Below are positions 1 to 5,867 of a stretch of DNA of 6,968 nucleotides, piece after piece. The stretch comes from Halobacteriovoraceae bacterium (lineage in GTDB: Bacteria; Bdellovibrionota; Bacteriovoracia; Bacteriovoracales; Bacteriovoracaceae). The notes below the pieces were generated by a model. It was given only the letters and a program-made list of their open reading frames with translations, did no database searches and was not told where the DNA came from. The stretch is taken from the NCBI GenBank assembly GCA_018663815.1, contig JABJPQ010000607.1:1-6968 (forward strand), given 5' to 3'. The first letter of the stretch is position 1; each line of letters begins with the position of its first letter. The position numbers were made by a program, and so were the translations under genes.

Positions 1-2
1 AT

Positions 3-233
3 TTTAAAACAGAAGTTTTTGATGCTGCAAGGTGGAGATACTTGGATATATTGGCAAATTTCACTGACAAAGACTTAAGATCTCACTCTATGCAAAGAGT
101 TATTCAATCAACTTATCATTTAAAAGAATATAAAAAATGTCTCACGTACAACACGGACTATACGGCCATGCTTGTAGGTAAAGATAAAAAAATTGCAGAT
201 GAATACATTCAGTATTGTAAGAATAAGCTATAA
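3..233 (+). CDS. C-terminal fragment of an unrecognised protein (5' end outside window)
   Basis: The reading frame is open to the left edge, so only the last 76 residues are seen; the in-frame TTG at 42 has no ribosome-binding site and is unlikely to be the real start. The tail is rich in Lys, Tyr and Asp, with amphipathic helical stretches such as RWRYLDILANF and KIADEYIQYCKNKL. It shows no signal peptide, membrane segment or recognisable catalytic motif. Its spacing resembles a helical-repeat protein, like the TPR gene 16 nt downstream, but I cannot assign a family. The short gap and shared strand imply co-transcription with that gene. Function unknown. Confidence 0.6.
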   Translation, partial: FKTEVFDAARWRYLDILANFTDKDLRSHSMQRVIQSTYHLKEYKKCLTYNTDYTAMLVGKDKKIADEYIQYCKNKL

Positions 234-237
234 CAGT

Positions 238-242
238 AGGAG
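238..242 (+). promoter_or_regulatory. Ribosome-binding site of the TPR gene
   Basis: AGGAG lies 7 nt before the TTG at 250. No ATG or GTG sits at a usable distance, so this site decides the TTG start. Confidence 0.75.
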
Positions 243-249
243 ATAATCA

Positions 250-978
250 TTGGAGAATCGAAGAGAAAGCAAACTGTTATCGGATGGACGTGAATTATTT
301 AAAAAAAATAGTCTAAAGAAAGCTTTTATACTTTTTGATGAAATTGTTAATATAAACCCTGAGAATGCAGAAGCATATTTCTACCTGGGTAATATTTTTC
401 ATATTCAAGGCCAGCTTGGAAAGGCGGTTAAAGCCTTTAATAAAGTTTTGGCCCTTGACTCAAATCATACTGATGCAGCAATTAGTCTTTCGGTCATTTT
501 AAATGACATCGGTCGCTATGAAGATGCGAAGGTAATATTTGAAAAAGCCAACGAAAAAATTAAAAATGAAAAAGTAGGTTTTCAAAGCTCTGGCATTAAT
601 CAGAAATTTTCTGCTAAACATTTCGAAATAGCTGAGATGTATTTTACTTACAATCGATATGAAGAAGCATTGAGTGAGTACAATAAAGCTTGTGGGTTAG
701 ATCCTGAAAATTTAGAAATTAGAGTGAAAATTGCTAAGGCTTACTCAAAGAAAGGATATGTCTCTAAGGCATTTGAAGTTTTAAGATCCTTAAAGTCTGA
801 ACACCCTGCTTTTTTGCCGGCTAGGGTTGCCCTCGGTCTTCTTCACTATGGTAAGGGTAATACTATTGAAGCACAAACTGAGTGGCAAAATGCATTGTTA
901 AAAGATCCAACTAACGAGGAAATTCAAATGTATTTAAGCCTATCAAAAAATGCAACAGAAACGAACCTTAACGCATAA
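250..978 (+). CDS. TPR-repeat protein, cytoplasmic, function unknown
   Basis: A 242-residue protein made almost wholly of tetratricopeptide repeats, which are helical-hairpin scaffolds for protein-protein contact. About six units can be read: residues 6-38, 40-72 and 74-104, a polar linker at 105-121, then 122-155, 156-189 and 190-223. Typical TPR spacing is visible in AEAYFYLGNIFHIQGQLGKA, YNRYEEALSEYNKACGLDP and KGNTIEAQTEWQNALLKDP. There is no signal peptide or membrane helix, so it probably acts in the cytoplasm. The TTG start is supported by AGGAG 7 nt upstream. It follows the truncated gene by 16 nt and ends 74 nt before convergent fliW. Neighbourhood alone hints at a flagellar link, but it is on the other strand behind a terminator, so this is weak. 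A run of eight A at 301-308 near the start is the only oddity. Confidence 0.85.
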   Translation: MENRRESKLLSDGRELFKKNSLKKAFILFDEIVNINPENAEAYFYLGNIFHIQGQLGKAVKAFNKVLALDSNHTDAAISLSVILNDIGRYEDAKVIFEKANEKIKNEKVGFQSSGINQKFSAKHFEIAEMYFTYNRYEEALSEYNKACGLDPENLEIRVKIAKAYSKKGYVSKAFEVLRSLKSEHPAFLPARVALGLLHYGKGNTIEAQTEWQNALLKDPTNEEIQMYLSLSKNATETNLNA

Positions 979-1004
979 TCATTCTTTTAAATTTTAGACA
1001 TAAA

Positions 1005-1027
1005 AAAACCTCAACAAGTGAGGTTTT
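1005..1027. terminator. Bidirectional intrinsic terminator between convergent TPR gene and fliW
   Basis: AAAACCTCA (1005-1013) and TGAGGTTTT (1019-1027) form a 9-bp stem with a 5-nt ACAAG loop. On the plus strand it continues as TTTTATTATTTG. On the minus strand seven T follow the CCTCA/TGAGG core (1008 to 1002). It lies between the stop of the TPR gene (978) and the stop of fliW (1053), so it can end both transcripts. Confidence 0.85.
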
Positions 1028-1052
1028 ATTATTTGTAATATAGATTTTGGTC

Positions 1053-1607
1053 TTACGCTTCTTTAAGTGTTTCTTTGGCCGGAGTCGCCTTTGGTGTCGT
1101 TGTGTCAATCTTTTGTGCTGTTGGCTCAGAAACAGTAGTTCTTTTACTGTCACTAGAAGAGAAAGCAATAATATAGCTTTTTAATTCTTTGTACATTTCG
1201 TACTTCACAGAAAGCTTGTTGTCTTGGAGAACAATCTGGCGTGCTTTTTTGTTATTATTATTAATAACGATAGGTGCTTTAAGATTTGCACTCATTGTTG
1301 TTATGTCTGAAGGGATGGTGAGAATACTATAGATTTTCGCATCACTAATATTCTCCAGCTCAACACTGTTCATATCACCAGGCAAAAGTTTGGCAACATA
1401 ATCGGGCTTGAAAATTTTTGGCTCTATAATTGGAAAAGCAACATTAGAATCTTCTACTGATTGAAGCCACAAGATAAGTGTACTATCACCTGGATCAACA
1501 ATAAAAAATTGAGCAAGTGCTTCAAAACCTAACAAACCTTCTGAAAAGTTTATAATGTCTTCTTTATTAACTTGTAGTTCTCCGAACCTAGTTGTGTTGA
1601 TTTTCAC
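1053..1607 (-). CDS. fliW: FliW, flagellar assembly factor and CsrA antagonist
   Basis: FliW binds flagellin or CsrA in a partner switch: free FliW removes CsrA from its mRNA targets when flagellin has been exported. The family pattern is clear: the start KINTTRFGELQVNKEDIINF, then SEGLLGFEAL, the core LWLQSVEDSNVAFPIIEP (about residues 46-63) and NLKAPIVINNNNKKARQIVL (about 108-127). I place the start at the GTG at 1607 (184 residues). A TTG at 1622 would add five residues, but it lies upstream of the GGAGG at 1616-1612 and would put the ribosome-binding site inside the gene. Residues 150-184 form a Ser/Thr/Pro/Lys-rich tail beyond the usual domain of about 150 residues. It is the last gene of the operon, 85 nt after csrA. 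Confidence 0.93.
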   Translation of the reverse strand: MKINTTRFGELQVNKEDIINFSEGLLGFEALAQFFIVDPGDSTLILWLQSVEDSNVAFPIIEPKIFKPDYVAKLLPGDMNSVELENISDAKIYSILTIPSDITTMSANLKAPIVINNNNKKARQIVLQDNKLSVKYEMYKELKSYIIAFSSSDSKRTTVSEPTAQKIDTTTPKATPAKETLKEA

Positions 1608-1608
1608 A

Positions 1609-1621
1609 TGACCTCCGATCA
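1609..1621 (-). promoter_or_regulatory. Possible CsrA-type hairpin covering the fliW ribosome-binding site
   Basis: On the minus-strand RNA, UGAU (1621-1618) can pair with GUCA (1612-1609), with one G-U pair, around a CGGAG loop. The loop carries the GGA of the Shine-Dalgarno sequence. CsrA is known to bind GGA in hairpin loops over ribosome-binding sites. The 4-bp stem is weak on its own, so this is a prediction; its loop is identical to that of the csrA leader hairpin. Confidence 0.35.
1612..1616 (-). promoter_or_regulatory. Ribosome-binding site of fliW
   Basis: GGAGG on the minus strand, 4 nt before the GTG at 1607. This short spacing still fits GTG far better than the upstream TTG. An out-of-frame ATG at 1609 lies only 2 nt from it and is followed at once by TGA. 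Confidence 0.7.
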
Positions 1622-1692
1622 AAATGCGGTAGCACCAAATTTCTACCTTGTATGATGATATCAGTCAATTATATAGATTCGCAAGCGGGAAT

Positions 1693-1923
1693 TTATTTCT
1701 TTTTAAATGCTTCATTAAGTGCTGCAAGATCATCTGGACTAGATTGCGATGCAGCAGTGTTTTGGTCTTGGATTGCCTGATAAACTTCTTCTCGGTGGAT
1801 TTTGGTCTCTCTTGGAGCTTTTATACCAAGTCGAACCTGTTTTCCTTTAATCTGAACAACTACGATTTTAATATTGTCATCAATGGCAATGCTTTCTCCA
1901 AGCTTCCTTGTTAGAACTAGCAT
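1693..1923 (-). CDS. csrA: CsrA, RNA-binding translational regulator
   Basis: CsrA is a small dimeric RNA-binding protein that binds GGA motifs in mRNA leaders and usually blocks translation; with FliW it links flagellin synthesis to export. The 76-residue protein starts with the family signature MLVLTRKLGESIAI and continues with QVRLGIKAPRETKIHREEVY. The RNA-contact residues L4, R6 and R44 are all present. Residues after about 55 form a tail (SSPDDLAALNEAFKKK) longer than in E. coli CsrA; such C-terminal extensions are known FliW contact regions. The ATG at 1923 has GAGGA 8 nt upstream. It lies 174 nt after flgL and 85 nt before fliW. In Bacillus-type systems the flagellin mRNA is the main target; flagellin is not in this window. 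Confidence 0.97.
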   Translation of the reverse strand: MLVLTRKLGESIAIDDNIKIVVVQIKGKQVRLGIKAPRETKIHREEVYQAIQDQNTAASQSSPDDLAALNEAFKKK

Positions 1924-1931
1924 GTGTTATA

Positions 1932-1936
1932 TCCTC
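1932..1936 (-). promoter_or_regulatory. Ribosome-binding site of csrA, also a GGA motif
   Basis: GAGGA, 8 nt before the ATG. It contains a GGA 12 nt downstream of the GGA in the leader hairpin. Confidence 0.75.
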
Positions 1937-1938
1937 GT

Positions 1939-1951
1939 TAAACTCCGTTTA
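1939..1951 (-). promoter_or_regulatory. Leader hairpin of csrA with GGA in the loop
   Basis: On the minus strand UAAAC (1951-1947) and GUUUA (1943-1939) pair perfectly around GGA (1946-1944); opening the C-G pair gives a CGGAG pentaloop. The GGA of the csrA Shine-Dalgarno lies 12 nt downstream. One loop GGA plus one at the ribosome-binding site is the classical arrangement of CsrA-controlled leaders, so autoregulation is plausible. The AU-rich stem is only marginally stable. Confidence 0.45.
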
Positions 1952-2097
1952 GTATTCAAGCTCTAAACCTGCAAAAGTGAAGAACTGATCAACTCATATA
2001 TTACTGGATCACTGAAAAAGCAAGCTTATTCTTACATCATGTAGGATGTTTGTAATAATTTCATGAAAACTAAAGAAAAATATATAAGATTAATTGA

Positions 2098-3171
2098 TTA
2101 ATTAATGAATCGCATTAAGCTATTATTCATCATTTGAGCACTTGATTTGTATGTTGCCTCAAGCACATTTTTCTGCCGTGTCAGGTCTGTAAACAGCTCA
2201 GCAACATCAGCATCCTCAATATTGCTTTTATACTCTTGGTTGATAAGGTGCTCTTTCTCAACTGTTTCAACAGCATTTTCAATTTTATTAATAGTTGAGC
2301 CAATTGTAGTTCTAATTTCAACTAGGCGATCAATTGAGTCATCTATTCCAGGTAAAAGCTCTTGGATAATTTCATGATTATCCGTTAGAAGGGCATTTTC
2401 TAGGCTGGCTAAGTCAGAAAAAATTGATGAGCGTGCTGCTTGGGCTAGCTTCTGTGGCCTAGCATTTGAGGCTGGGAATGGGCTTTCTTGGAAGCTGGCA
2501 GGATCACGGTTTATGATTTCTATTTCCGGCTCTACAGAAGCAGGATCCATTTTCATTTTACTTGGGTCAAGTTGGTTAAGGGGGGAGTTTGTAAGTGGGT
2601 CTTTTGCGAGTAACGGGGAAGCGTCACGTTGGAAAAAAACGTTTTCACCATTAAAAGTTACACCCACAAAGTTATCCTTACCAACTTCAACCTTTGTTTG
2701 TTGGTCGTCTCCAAGGTAAACTCCCTTTTCATTAAAGGGCTTGGTCAGTGTCTTATGACCAGCAAATATATATTTATTACCGAGTCTTCTATTTGAAATT
2801 CCGAGTGCTTGATTTCTCATCTGATTAATTTCTTTGGCTACACTTCGGCGAATAGCGGGATCAAAAATATTTGATGATTGTCCAATGGCCAGCTCTTTCG
2901 TTTTAACCAGTAGCTCAGTAAGCTCCTCAATAGCATTTTCAGTAAAACTGAGTTGAGCCTTAGCAACGGAAGCATTTCTCTTGAACTGATTTCCGTCAAT
3001 ATTTTTAGAACGAATAGAAAGTATTTCCATATTTCCAAGTGGATCATCAGAGGGCTTTTGAACTCGTTTAAGATTTGAGCCCTGCATTTGTAAATCCTCA
3101 AGTTTTTGCTTTGTCTTAGCAATTGAGTAATTTATTGAGTGAATAGCACTTCCTTCAGATACTCGTGACAT
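2098..3171 (-). CDS. flgL: FlgL, hook-filament junction protein 2 (HAP3)
   Basis: FlgL joins FlgK at the distal end of the hook and provides the seat on which flagellin polymerises; it is exported through the flagellar type III system. The 357-residue protein shows the flagellin-like coiled N-terminus (about 1-60) with the PSDDP motif at 40-44, a second conserved stretch NRRLGNKYIFAGHKT (127-141), and the matching C-terminus ending in KSSAQMMNNSLMRFIN. The ATG at 3171 is 8 nt after flgK, with GAGG inside the end of flgK. Residues about 182-240 form a Pro/Asp/Ser-rich segment with repeated DPAS words that makes it longer than E. coli FlgL (317 residues). FlgN is its expected chaperone. Confidence 0.95.
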   Translation of the reverse strand: MSRVSEGSAIHSINYSIAKTKQKLEDLQMQGSNLKRVQKPSDDPLGNMEILSIRSKNIDGNQFKRNASVAKAQLSFTENAIEELTELLVKTKELAIGQSSNIFDPAIRRSVAKEINQMRNQALGISNRRLGNKYIFAGHKTLTKPFNEKGVYLGDDQQTKVEVGKDNFVGVTFNGENVFFQRDASPLLAKDPLTNSPLNQLDPSKMKMDPASVEPEIEIINRDPASFQESPFPASNARPQKLAQAARSSIFSDLASLENALLTDNHEIIQELLPGIDDSIDRLVEIRTTIGSTINKIENAVETVEKEHLINQEYKSNIEDADVAELFTDLTRQKNVLEATYKSSAQMMNNSLMRFIN

Positions 3172-3179
3172 TTGTTAGT

Positions 3180-4652
3180 CTACCTCATCATCCCTATAAC
3201 AGAGTCGAACATTTCGTCTGCCGTTTTAATCATTTTTGCAGAAGCTTCATAAGCATGTTGGTATTTTACCATATTTGTTGCTTCTTCATCTATTGAAACT
3301 CCTGAAAGTCTCTCTTTAATATTTTTTGCTTGGGCTAAAATTCCTTTTGATTGTTCTGTGTTTAGCTTTGACTTATTTGTGGCTAAACCAATACTCCCAA
3401 TAGACTCTAAGTATGATTCTTCAAATGTTTTAGAACCACCTCCAAGGAGTTTTTCGTGTTGAACTTTTGAAATAGCTATTGCAATTCGATTATCTCCTGG
3501 GGAGTTAGGAGATAATCCTGTTGTGATATTCTTTACATCGGCTTGAATTTCATCACTCAAATCTATATTGAGAGATGCTTGACTCAGACCTTTAGACTCT
3601 TTGAAAAAGTTAATATCAGTCACTTTGCCTAGGCTTGGGTCATTAATAACATTCCCGTTTTGATCAGTTGGTAAAGGTTTATTAACATAACCTTTTTTAT
3701 GAATAGCATTTGTAATACCAATTAATCCATGTGCCATCTCATCAAGTTGTTTCCTAAGATTTACAATTTCAACATTACGAGTTTTAACGAGAGCAGCAAC
3801 CATGCCGGATTCGATATTTTCTGAGATAGAAGTTTTAGATCCTCCTGCTTCAAAAAATATTTCGGTTCGTGATTCATCTTTGTAAGAACCAACTTCATCG
3901 CCACCAACTTTTCCTACTCGAAGAGTGTTAACAGAGCCCCCAGCAACGAGTGAACCTGCTCCTACAATATTGACAACGTATTGACTATTTTCATCCTCGT
4001 AAGTTTTAATTTCAAAAAGGTCTGAAAGAACTCTGACTGCGTTGTCTCTTTGATCACGCAAGTCACCAGTTTCCCCGCCCATGTTTTCTAGGCGGGTGAT
4101 CTCTTTATTGAGTGAGGCAATGACTTTTCCTTGCTGGTTTGCATCGAAGGCAACACTTTCAATTTTTTTATCAATACCATCTTTAACTCGGGTGATTTCA
4201 TTTCCAATGCGTTTAAAATCACTAATAACAATACTTGCGTTATCGCGAACGAGTGTTCTTACGACATTGTTTTCTGGTTGATTGGAAAGCTCACGAAAAG
4301 AGTTGAAAAAGCGATTAAGAATTTTATTCATTCCATCAGAATTAATTTCATTAAAGAGTTCTTCAATATTAGAGAGTTGACTTGTTCTTTCTTTATTAAA
4401 ATTATAGTCAGATAAAGAGTGATTTAGTTTTTTTTCAACGAGTTTATCGTGTACGCGTTTAATTGTTTTAATATTAACACCAGTACCAAAAACATTTTTG
4501 CCACTTTGTATCGGAGTATTGTTTTCAGCGGTTACTTTTTGCCGAGAGAAACCTTCTGTATTAGCATTGGCAATATTATGCGACGTCGTCGCAAGCGACT
4601 TCTTTGAAGTTCTTAAAGATGAACGGCCAATGCTAAATAAGTCTGCGCCCAA
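3180..4652 (-). CDS. flgK: FlgK, hook-filament junction protein 1 (HAP1)
   Basis: FlgK is the first junction protein laid on the completed hook and is exported through the flagellar type III system. The 490-residue protein opens with LFSIGRSSLRTSKKSLATTS and the rod/hook family signature NIANANTEGFSRQ (26-38), and ends in the conserved helix NMVKYQHAYEASAKMIKTAD (about 460-479). E. coli FlgK is 547 residues, so the central domain is somewhat shorter. The start is a TTG: the flgN stop codon lies in the same frame only 12 nt upstream, and no ATG precedes the conserved N-terminus. GGGA at 4662-4659 lies 6 nt before the TTG. The 12-nt gap from flgN and 8-nt gap to flgL indicate one transcript with its chaperone and its partner. 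Confidence 0.97.
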   Translation of the reverse strand: MGADLFSIGRSSLRTSKKSLATTSHNIANANTEGFSRQKVTAENNTPIQSGKNVFGTGVNIKTIKRVHDKLVEKKLNHSLSDYNFNKERTSQLSNIEELFNEINSDGMNKILNRFFNSFRELSNQPENNVVRTLVRDNASIVISDFKRIGNEITRVKDGIDKKIESVAFDANQQGKVIASLNKEITRLENMGGETGDLRDQRDNAVRVLSDLFEIKTYEDENSQYVVNIVGAGSLVAGGSVNTLRVGKVGGDEVGSYKDESRTEIFFEAGGSKTSISENIESGMVAALVKTRNVEIVNLRKQLDEMAHGLIGITNAIHKKGYVNKPLPTDQNGNVINDPSLGKVTDINFFKESKGLSQASLNIDLSDEIQADVKNITTGLSPNSPGDNRIAIAISKVQHEKLLGGGSKTFEESYLESIGSIGLATNKSKLNTEQSKGILAQAKNIKERLSGVSIDEEATNMVKYQHAYEASAKMIKTADEMFDSVIGMMR

Positions 4653-4664
4653 TAGTAATCCCGG

Positions 4665-5165
4665 TTAATAAGTATTATTACTTTTCGTCATACCAGAAGA
4701 AGAGTAAGTATTAAAATTCGTTTTTCCACTAAAACTTTCTTTAAGTTCCCTAAGGGAGTGAATCGCTTTATTTAGGAAAAATTGATTTTTCTTATTCTGG
4801 GTTTGAATTTTATCAATAATATCAAGTAAGACTAAATTTAATTTTTCAACTTCCATAGCAATTTGTTCGAAATTATTCGCTTTAAGTAGCTCAATAACTT
4901 CAGTCAGTTTTTCAGGTTTCTTAACTTCTAATAACTTTGCAATATCATTGGTTGCTTCATTACGTTGCTGTTCGAGTGTTGATATAACAATAAGTATTTT
5001 TGATTTTTCATCAATGGTCTGCTCAAGTAGGTCAATATCGCTTGCAAGCAAATGCATATACTCATCACATGTTGTTTCATACAAATCTGTATGTCTTTCA
5101 CAAAATAAATGCCAAAGCTTACGAAACTCATTTGCTTTAAGGCTTAGTTCTAAGTTAGTTTCCAT
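4665..5165 (-). CDS. flgN: FlgN-like export chaperone for FlgK and FlgL
   Basis: FlgN is a cytoplasmic helical chaperone that binds the C-termini of FlgK and FlgL and delivers them to the export gate. This family is weakly conserved; the assignment rests on position between flgM and flgK, size and helical pattern. The protein is almost entirely alpha-helical, with a long coiled helix at about 40-80, another at 100-125, and the typical FlgN tail NQFFLNKAIHSLRELKESF followed by a Tyr/Ser/Gly-rich end. I start it at the ATG at 5165 (166 residues), which has AGGA 5 nt upstream. An in-frame ATG at 5186 would add seven residues and overlap flgM but has no ribosome-binding site. Confidence 0.85.
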   Translation of the reverse strand: METNLELSLKANEFRKLWHLFCERHTDLYETTCDEYMHLLASDIDLLEQTIDEKSKILIVISTLEQQRNEATNDIAKLLEVKKPEKLTEVIELLKANNFEQIAMEVEKLNLVLLDIIDKIQTQNKKNQFFLNKAIHSLRELKESFSGKTNFNTYSSSGMTKSNNTY

Positions 5166-5170
5166 AGTCT

Positions 5171-5174
5171 TCCT
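5171..5174 (-). promoter_or_regulatory. Ribosome-binding site of flgN
   Basis: AGGA, 5 nt before the ATG at 5165, just after the flgM stop. It favours this start over the ATG 21 nt upstream. Confidence 0.65.
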
Positions 5175-5175
5175 G

Positions 5176-5499
5176 TTAGTACTCATTTGCTAAAATTTGA
5201 TCGGCGATGGCATCATAATCAGGCTGATATGTGCCGGATTGAATTTGAGCCTTCAGTTGTGCAATCTTAGCTGAATTATCCACTGGTGGAGCCATGTCAG
5301 CAGCTTTTTTAATACGAGAAAAATCTTTAATGGCATCAGGGATGGTTACCTTTGCATCTTTTGCTGTTTGATGATTTAACTCTTGGCTGCGCTCGTAAGA
5401 GTTTCGTTTAAGCTGACGCATTTGCCTCGCCTGTTGAACTTCTTCTTTCGCCGTTTTAGTGTTTGGAAAAAATGGAGCCCTAGTGTCGATACTACTCAT
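5176..5499 (-). CDS. flgM: FlgM, anti-sigma-28 factor
   Basis: FlgM binds the flagellar sigma factor FliA (sigma-28) and is exported once the hook is complete, releasing late-gene transcription. The C-terminal sigma-binding region fits the family: a helix IPDAIKDFSRIKKAADMA (53-70), then KIAQLKAQIQSGTYQPD (78-94) and the ending AIADQILANEY. The first 50 residues are polar, Gln/Arg/Lys-rich and likely disordered, as expected for an exported anti-sigma factor. I start it at the ATG at 5499 (107 residues), with AAAGGA 8 nt upstream. A longer frame from 5538 lies inside flgJ and lacks a site. The start overlaps the flgJ stop by 8 nt (ATGAGTAG), suggesting translational coupling. flgM directly before flgN is also the enteric order. 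Confidence 0.88.
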   Translation of the reverse strand: MSSIDTRAPFFPNTKTAKEEVQQARQMRQLKRNSYERSQELNHQTAKDAKVTIPDAIKDFSRIKKAADMAPPVDNSAKIAQLKAQIQSGTYQPDYDAIADQILANEY

Positions 5500-5854
5500 T
5501 TGATCTTTCCTTTGTAAGAGTGACATTGTTATAGGCATTGATTGCCTGGGAGGGTTGCTTTTTATATTGAGGATAAATTTGGTTTAGCACCAAATCTTTT
5601 ATTCCTAGACCAGAATCTGACTTGGCCATCATTTGAGATCTTTCATCATCAAGCATAGATTTATAAACCTTTTCTGCTTGTGATTGGGGCTCAGTAGAGT
5701 TGATGGATTTTCTCATTTGGCCTAAGAGGTGATTTGTAAATTGAGCTTCCATCCCTTCAGCGACACGCATATAAGGCTTAGGTACATTTTTATATTTGTC
5801 TTGTACGACATTTTGTTTATAGTGAATGTTTGGTGAGCTTTCAATTTGACTCAA
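5492..5854 (-). CDS. flgJ: FlgJ-type rod-binding protein, single domain without muramidase
   Basis: This matches the N-terminal rod-binding domain of FlgJ, which caps the growing rod in the periplasm. Key segments are AEGMEAQFTNHLLGQMRKS (32-50), EKVYKSMLDDERSQMMAKSD (61-80) and the diagnostic GLGIKDLVLNQI (82-93). At 120 residues it has only this domain. Enteric FlgJ adds a C-terminal peptidoglycan hydrolase domain, so here cell-wall penetration must use a separate enzyme, as in many other bacteria. The start is a TTG at 5854 behind AGGAAGG; an in-frame stop at 5875-5873 limits upstream extension. Residues 94-120 are a polar tail. It follows flgI by 114 nt and overlaps flgM by 8 nt. No signal peptide is seen, as expected for a flagellar export substrate. 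Confidence 0.9.
   Translation of the reverse strand: MSQIESSPNIHYKQNVVQDKYKNVPKPYMRVAEGMEAQFTNHLLGQMRKSINSTEPQSQAEKVYKSMLDDERSQMMAKSDSGLGIKDLVLNQIYPQYKKQPSQAINAYNNVTLTKERSNE
5508..5513 (-). promoter_or_regulatory. Ribosome-binding site of flgM
   Basis: AAAGGA inside the 3' end of flgJ, 8 nt before the ATG at 5499. It decides the start against the upstream ATG codons at 5538 and 5526. Confidence 0.7.
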
Positions 5855-5860
5855 AGTAAA

Positions 5861-5867
5861 CCTTCCT
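5861..5867 (-). promoter_or_regulatory. Ribosome-binding site of flgJ
   Basis: AGGAAGG, ending 6 nt before the TTG at 5854. It lies in the second copy of the CTAGGAAGG repeat. Confidence 0.65.

Larger units (their letters stand above)
1924..2097 (-). other. flgL-csrA intergenic leader
   Basis: The largest gap of the operon, 174 nt, next to gaps of 8-12 nt among its neighbours. No convincing intrinsic terminator follows flgL. A TTGCTT-17-TATATG pair on the minus strand is a very weak promoter candidate, and no flagellar sigma-28 or sigma-54 consensus is evident. A weak 5-bp hairpin (ACATC/GATGT, 2034-2049) is seen. The csrA-proximal end holds the GGA hairpin listed separately. An extra csrA promoter here is possible but not shown. 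Confidence 0.4.

Noticed and set aside
301..308. Run of eight A as a phase-variation site in the TPR gene
   Set aside because: The frame is intact across it, and A-runs are common in AT-rich DNA. A single sequence gives no evidence for switching.
968..1168. 66-residue minus-strand open frame
   Set aside because: It overlaps fliW in another frame and crosses the terminator. It is a Lys/Arg-rich shadow with no ribosome-binding site.
1640..1668. TTGACT-17-TAGAAA as a fliW promoter in the csrA-fliW gap
   Set aside because: The -35 is good but the -10 is poor (4 of 6), and co-transcription from csrA explains expression. It overlaps a 5-bp GGTAG/CTACC hairpin (1628-1647) that is not strong either.
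1648..1914. 88-residue plus-strand open frame opposite csrA
   Set aside because: Antisense shadow of csrA, Phe/Cys-rich composition, no ribosome-binding site.
2034..2049. ACATC/GATGT hairpin as terminator after flgL
   Set aside because: Only 5 bp, low GC and no T-tract follows on the minus strand.
2147..5193. Several open frames of 66-94 residues antisense to flgL, flgK and flgN, or in another frame within flgL and flgN
   Set aside because: All lie within strongly recognised genes and have no family features.
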